Positions 5,669-6,661 of a stretch of 6,661 nt of DNA are shown piece by piece. The DNA lies in NCBI GenBank assembly GCA_036271855.1, contig DATAZV010000426.1:1-6661 (forward strand). Reading direction: 5' to 3'. The notes below the pieces were generated by a model. The model worked only from the letters and a program-made list of their open reading frames with translations, had not been told where the DNA came from and ran no database searches. The position numbers and the translations under genes are program-made. This DNA is from JAQGMJ01 sp036271855. GTDB taxonomy: Bacteria; Pseudomonadota; Gammaproteobacteria; Burkholderiales; JAEUOS01. Each line of letters starts with the position of its first letter. Position 1 is the stretch's first letter.

Positions 5669-5698
5669 AAAAAATCACTGGCGGAGCCAGATGATTTT
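5669..5698 (-). terminator. Rho-independent terminator downstream of rsmG
   Basis: On the minus strand AATCA-T-CTGGC pairs with GCCAG-TGATT around a 3-base loop, with one bulged base, and is followed directly by six Ts (plus-strand As at 5669-5674). It lies about 60 bases after the rsmG stop and should end or weaken the mnmG-rsmG transcript before parA. On the plus strand the same stem is followed by TTCTTT, so it may work both ways, although no plus-strand gene is seen nearby. Confidence 0.7.
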
Positions 5699-5717
5699 CT
5701 TTGATTTAACTGCTACG

Positions 5718-5746
5718 AAAAGACACCGCGCCAACAGCGGCGCGGC
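5718..5746 (-). terminator. Possible upstream terminator hairpin after rsmG
   Basis: On the minus strand CCGCGCC (5745-5739) pairs with GGCGCGG (5732-5726) around a 6-base loop, and TGTCTTTTC follows. The GC-rich 7-bp stem is good but the T run is short and interrupted. It begins about 14 bases after the rsmG stop, in tandem with the better terminator at 5669-5698. It could instead be an RNA-stabilising 3' hairpin. Confidence 0.45.
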
Positions 5747-5759
5747 TCCCATTAATTCT

Positions 5760-6413
5760 TTAAGCGGCGTGCAACACTACCAAGTGGCGTTCGGCGTCTA
5801 CGCCGGGCACTTTTAGCTTGTGCACGGTTTCGAGTTTGCATTGCGGCGGCAGTTGTGCGATCTCATCGTGCGGGTGAACGCCTTTCATCGCCAGCCATTC
5901 GCAGCCGGGGGCGCCGAGGGCTTCGGTGAGATGAAAGAATTCGAACAGGTCGGAGAAGGCGCGGCTGACGATTTGCGTGAATTTTTGTTCGGGCTGCCAG
6001 GCTTCGACGCGCTCGCCTGCCACCTCAAGGTTGTCGAGCTTCAGCTCGGCCTTGGCCTGGCGCAGGAAGGCGGCCTTTTTGTGATTCGAGTCGAGCACGG
6101 TCACATGCAGTCCCGGCAGGCCGGCGGCCGCGTAGATGGCCAGCGGTATGCCGGGCAGGCCGCCGCCGGAGCCAACGTCGAGCAGGCGCCCGGGCTTGAC
6201 GTGGCGCGCGAGGGTGAGCGAGTCCAGCAGGTGCAGGTTGACCATTTGCGCGCGGTCGCGAATGGCGGTGAGGTTGTAGGTGGCGTTCCACTTGGCCAGC
6301 AGGTCGACGTAGGCGAGCAGCTTGTCGCGCGCTTCGCAGGGCAGCGCAAGGCCGAGTTGGTCCAGTCCCGCATCAAGGGCGGGGGCGAGCTCGTGGGTCA
6401 CATTGTTAGTCAT
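5760..6413 (-). CDS. rsmG: 16S rRNA (guanine527-N7)-methyltransferase RsmG (GidB)
   Basis: The 217-residue product is a full-length RsmG. It shows LLAKWNATYNLTAIRD (38-53) with the family's W..xNLT element, SAM-binding motif I LLDVGSGGGLPGIPLAI (77-93), LDSNHKKAAFL (107-117) with the acidic residue for the SAM ribose and the lysines typical of the family, SRAFSDL (150-156) and AMKG (175-178). The enzyme methylates G527 in the 530 loop of 16S rRNA; loss of function gives low-level streptomycin resistance in several bacteria. The start ATG overlaps the mnmG TGA in an ATGA, so translational coupling is expected and no strong Shine-Dalgarno sequence is needed. Two hairpins follow the stop, separating it from parA by 141 bases. 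This is the conserved gidA-gidB pair next to the origin. Confidence 0.97.
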   Translation of the reverse strand: MTNNVTHELAPALDAGLDQLGLALPCEARDKLLAYVDLLAKWNATYNLTAIRDRAQMVNLHLLDSLTLARHVKPGRLLDVGSGGGLPGIPLAIYAAAGLPGLHVTVLDSNHKKAAFLRQAKAELKLDNLEVAGERVEAWQPEQKFTQIVSRAFSDLFEFFHLTEALGAPGCEWLAMKGVHPHDEIAQLPPQCKLETVHKLKVPGVDAERHLVVLHAA

Positions 6414-6661
6414 GCAGCGATCTGATCTTTCGAGCCGGTGCCCTTGCCCGCGGCAAAACCTTTTTTGAGATGCACCAGCAAGAGCGAAATTGCCGCCGGG
6501 GTAATGCCCTGGATGCGCGAAGCCCGGCCGATGGTTTGCGGCTGGTATTGATTCAGGCGCAACTGCACTTCCTTCGACAGGCCGCGCACGCTGGTGTAGT
6601 CCATCGCGGCCGGCAGCTTCATTTGCTCGTGTCCGGCGGCACGCGAGACTTCTTCGGCCTG
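6410..6661 (-). CDS. mnmG: tRNA uridine-5-carboxymethylaminomethyl(34) synthesis enzyme MnmG (GidA), C-terminal fragment
   Basis: Only the last 83 residues are inside the window; the gene continues past the right edge. The visible part carries the conserved MnmG C-terminal helical domain, with DYTSVRGLSKEVQLRLNQY, then P-TIGRASRIQGITPAAISLLLVHLKK. This is the region that contacts tRNA and the partner MnmE. The full FAD-dependent enzyme works with MnmE to build the 5-carboxymethylaminomethyl group on wobble uridine 34 of certain tRNAs. A short basic tail (GKGTGSKDQIAA) closes the protein. Its TGA overlaps the rsmG ATG by the ATGA arrangement. The fragment is intact, without frameshift. Confidence 0.95.
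   Translation of the reverse strand, partial: QAEEVSRAAGHEQMKLPAAMDYTSVRGLSKEVQLRLNQYQPQTIGRASRIQGITPAAISLLLVHLKKGFAAGKGTGSKDQIAA

Noticed and set aside
5619..5678. Longer parA starting at the GTG at 5678
   Set aside because: The extension would cover the terminator stem and the palindrome; ParA proteins normally start close to the P-loop, as with the ATG at 5618.

Overview
The window is GC-rich DNA in which every gene I can support reads on the minus strand. From right to left the order is mnmG (3' end only), rsmG, parA, four methyltransferase genes, parB, and a fifth methyltransferase gene cut by the left edge. The mnmG-rsmG-parA-parB order is the classic neighbourhood of a proteobacterial chromosome origin. 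The protein sequences look betaproteobacterial, and Burkholderiales, perhaps Oxalobacteraceae (Massilia, Duganella or Janthinobacterium relatives), is my best guess. That placement rests on gene order and protein style, not on a search.

Right part (5619-6661): the mnmG stop overlaps the rsmG start in an ATGA. After rsmG comes a 141-base AT-rich gap with two terminator-like hairpins and then a perfect 12-bp inverted repeat 8 bases in front of the parA start. The mnmG-rsmG transcript probably ends here, at least partly, and parA probably begins a new unit, although I cannot point to a convincing promoter.

Central and left part (1-5618): the parA and parB genes, normally adjacent or nearly so, are separated by about 3.3 kb holding four methyltransferase genes. 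The outer two (4094-4792 and 1549-2208) belong to one family. It resembles Methyltransf_24 or CmcI-like class I SAM-dependent methyltransferases. The inner two (3165-4052 and 2228-3130) are FkbM-family methyltransferases. A third copy of the first family (1-647) follows parB. All gaps from parA leftward are 13 to 41 bases, so parA, the five methyltransferase genes and parB are probably one transcription unit.

How the genes work together: ParA and ParB form the chromosome segregation and origin-positioning system; RsmG and MnmG modify 16S rRNA and tRNA. The methyltransferases have no obvious link to these. FkbM-type enzymes typically O-methylate sugars or other small molecules, so the cluster may decorate a glycan or lipid-linked product. 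No glycosyltransferase or transporter is visible here to support that. All five methyltransferases start with a short hydrophobic and basic stretch followed by a variable Ala/Pro/Ser-rich linker, even though they belong to two different families. That hints at a common docking or membrane-targeting arrangement. I see no mobile element, tRNA, rRNA, CRISPR array or parS site.
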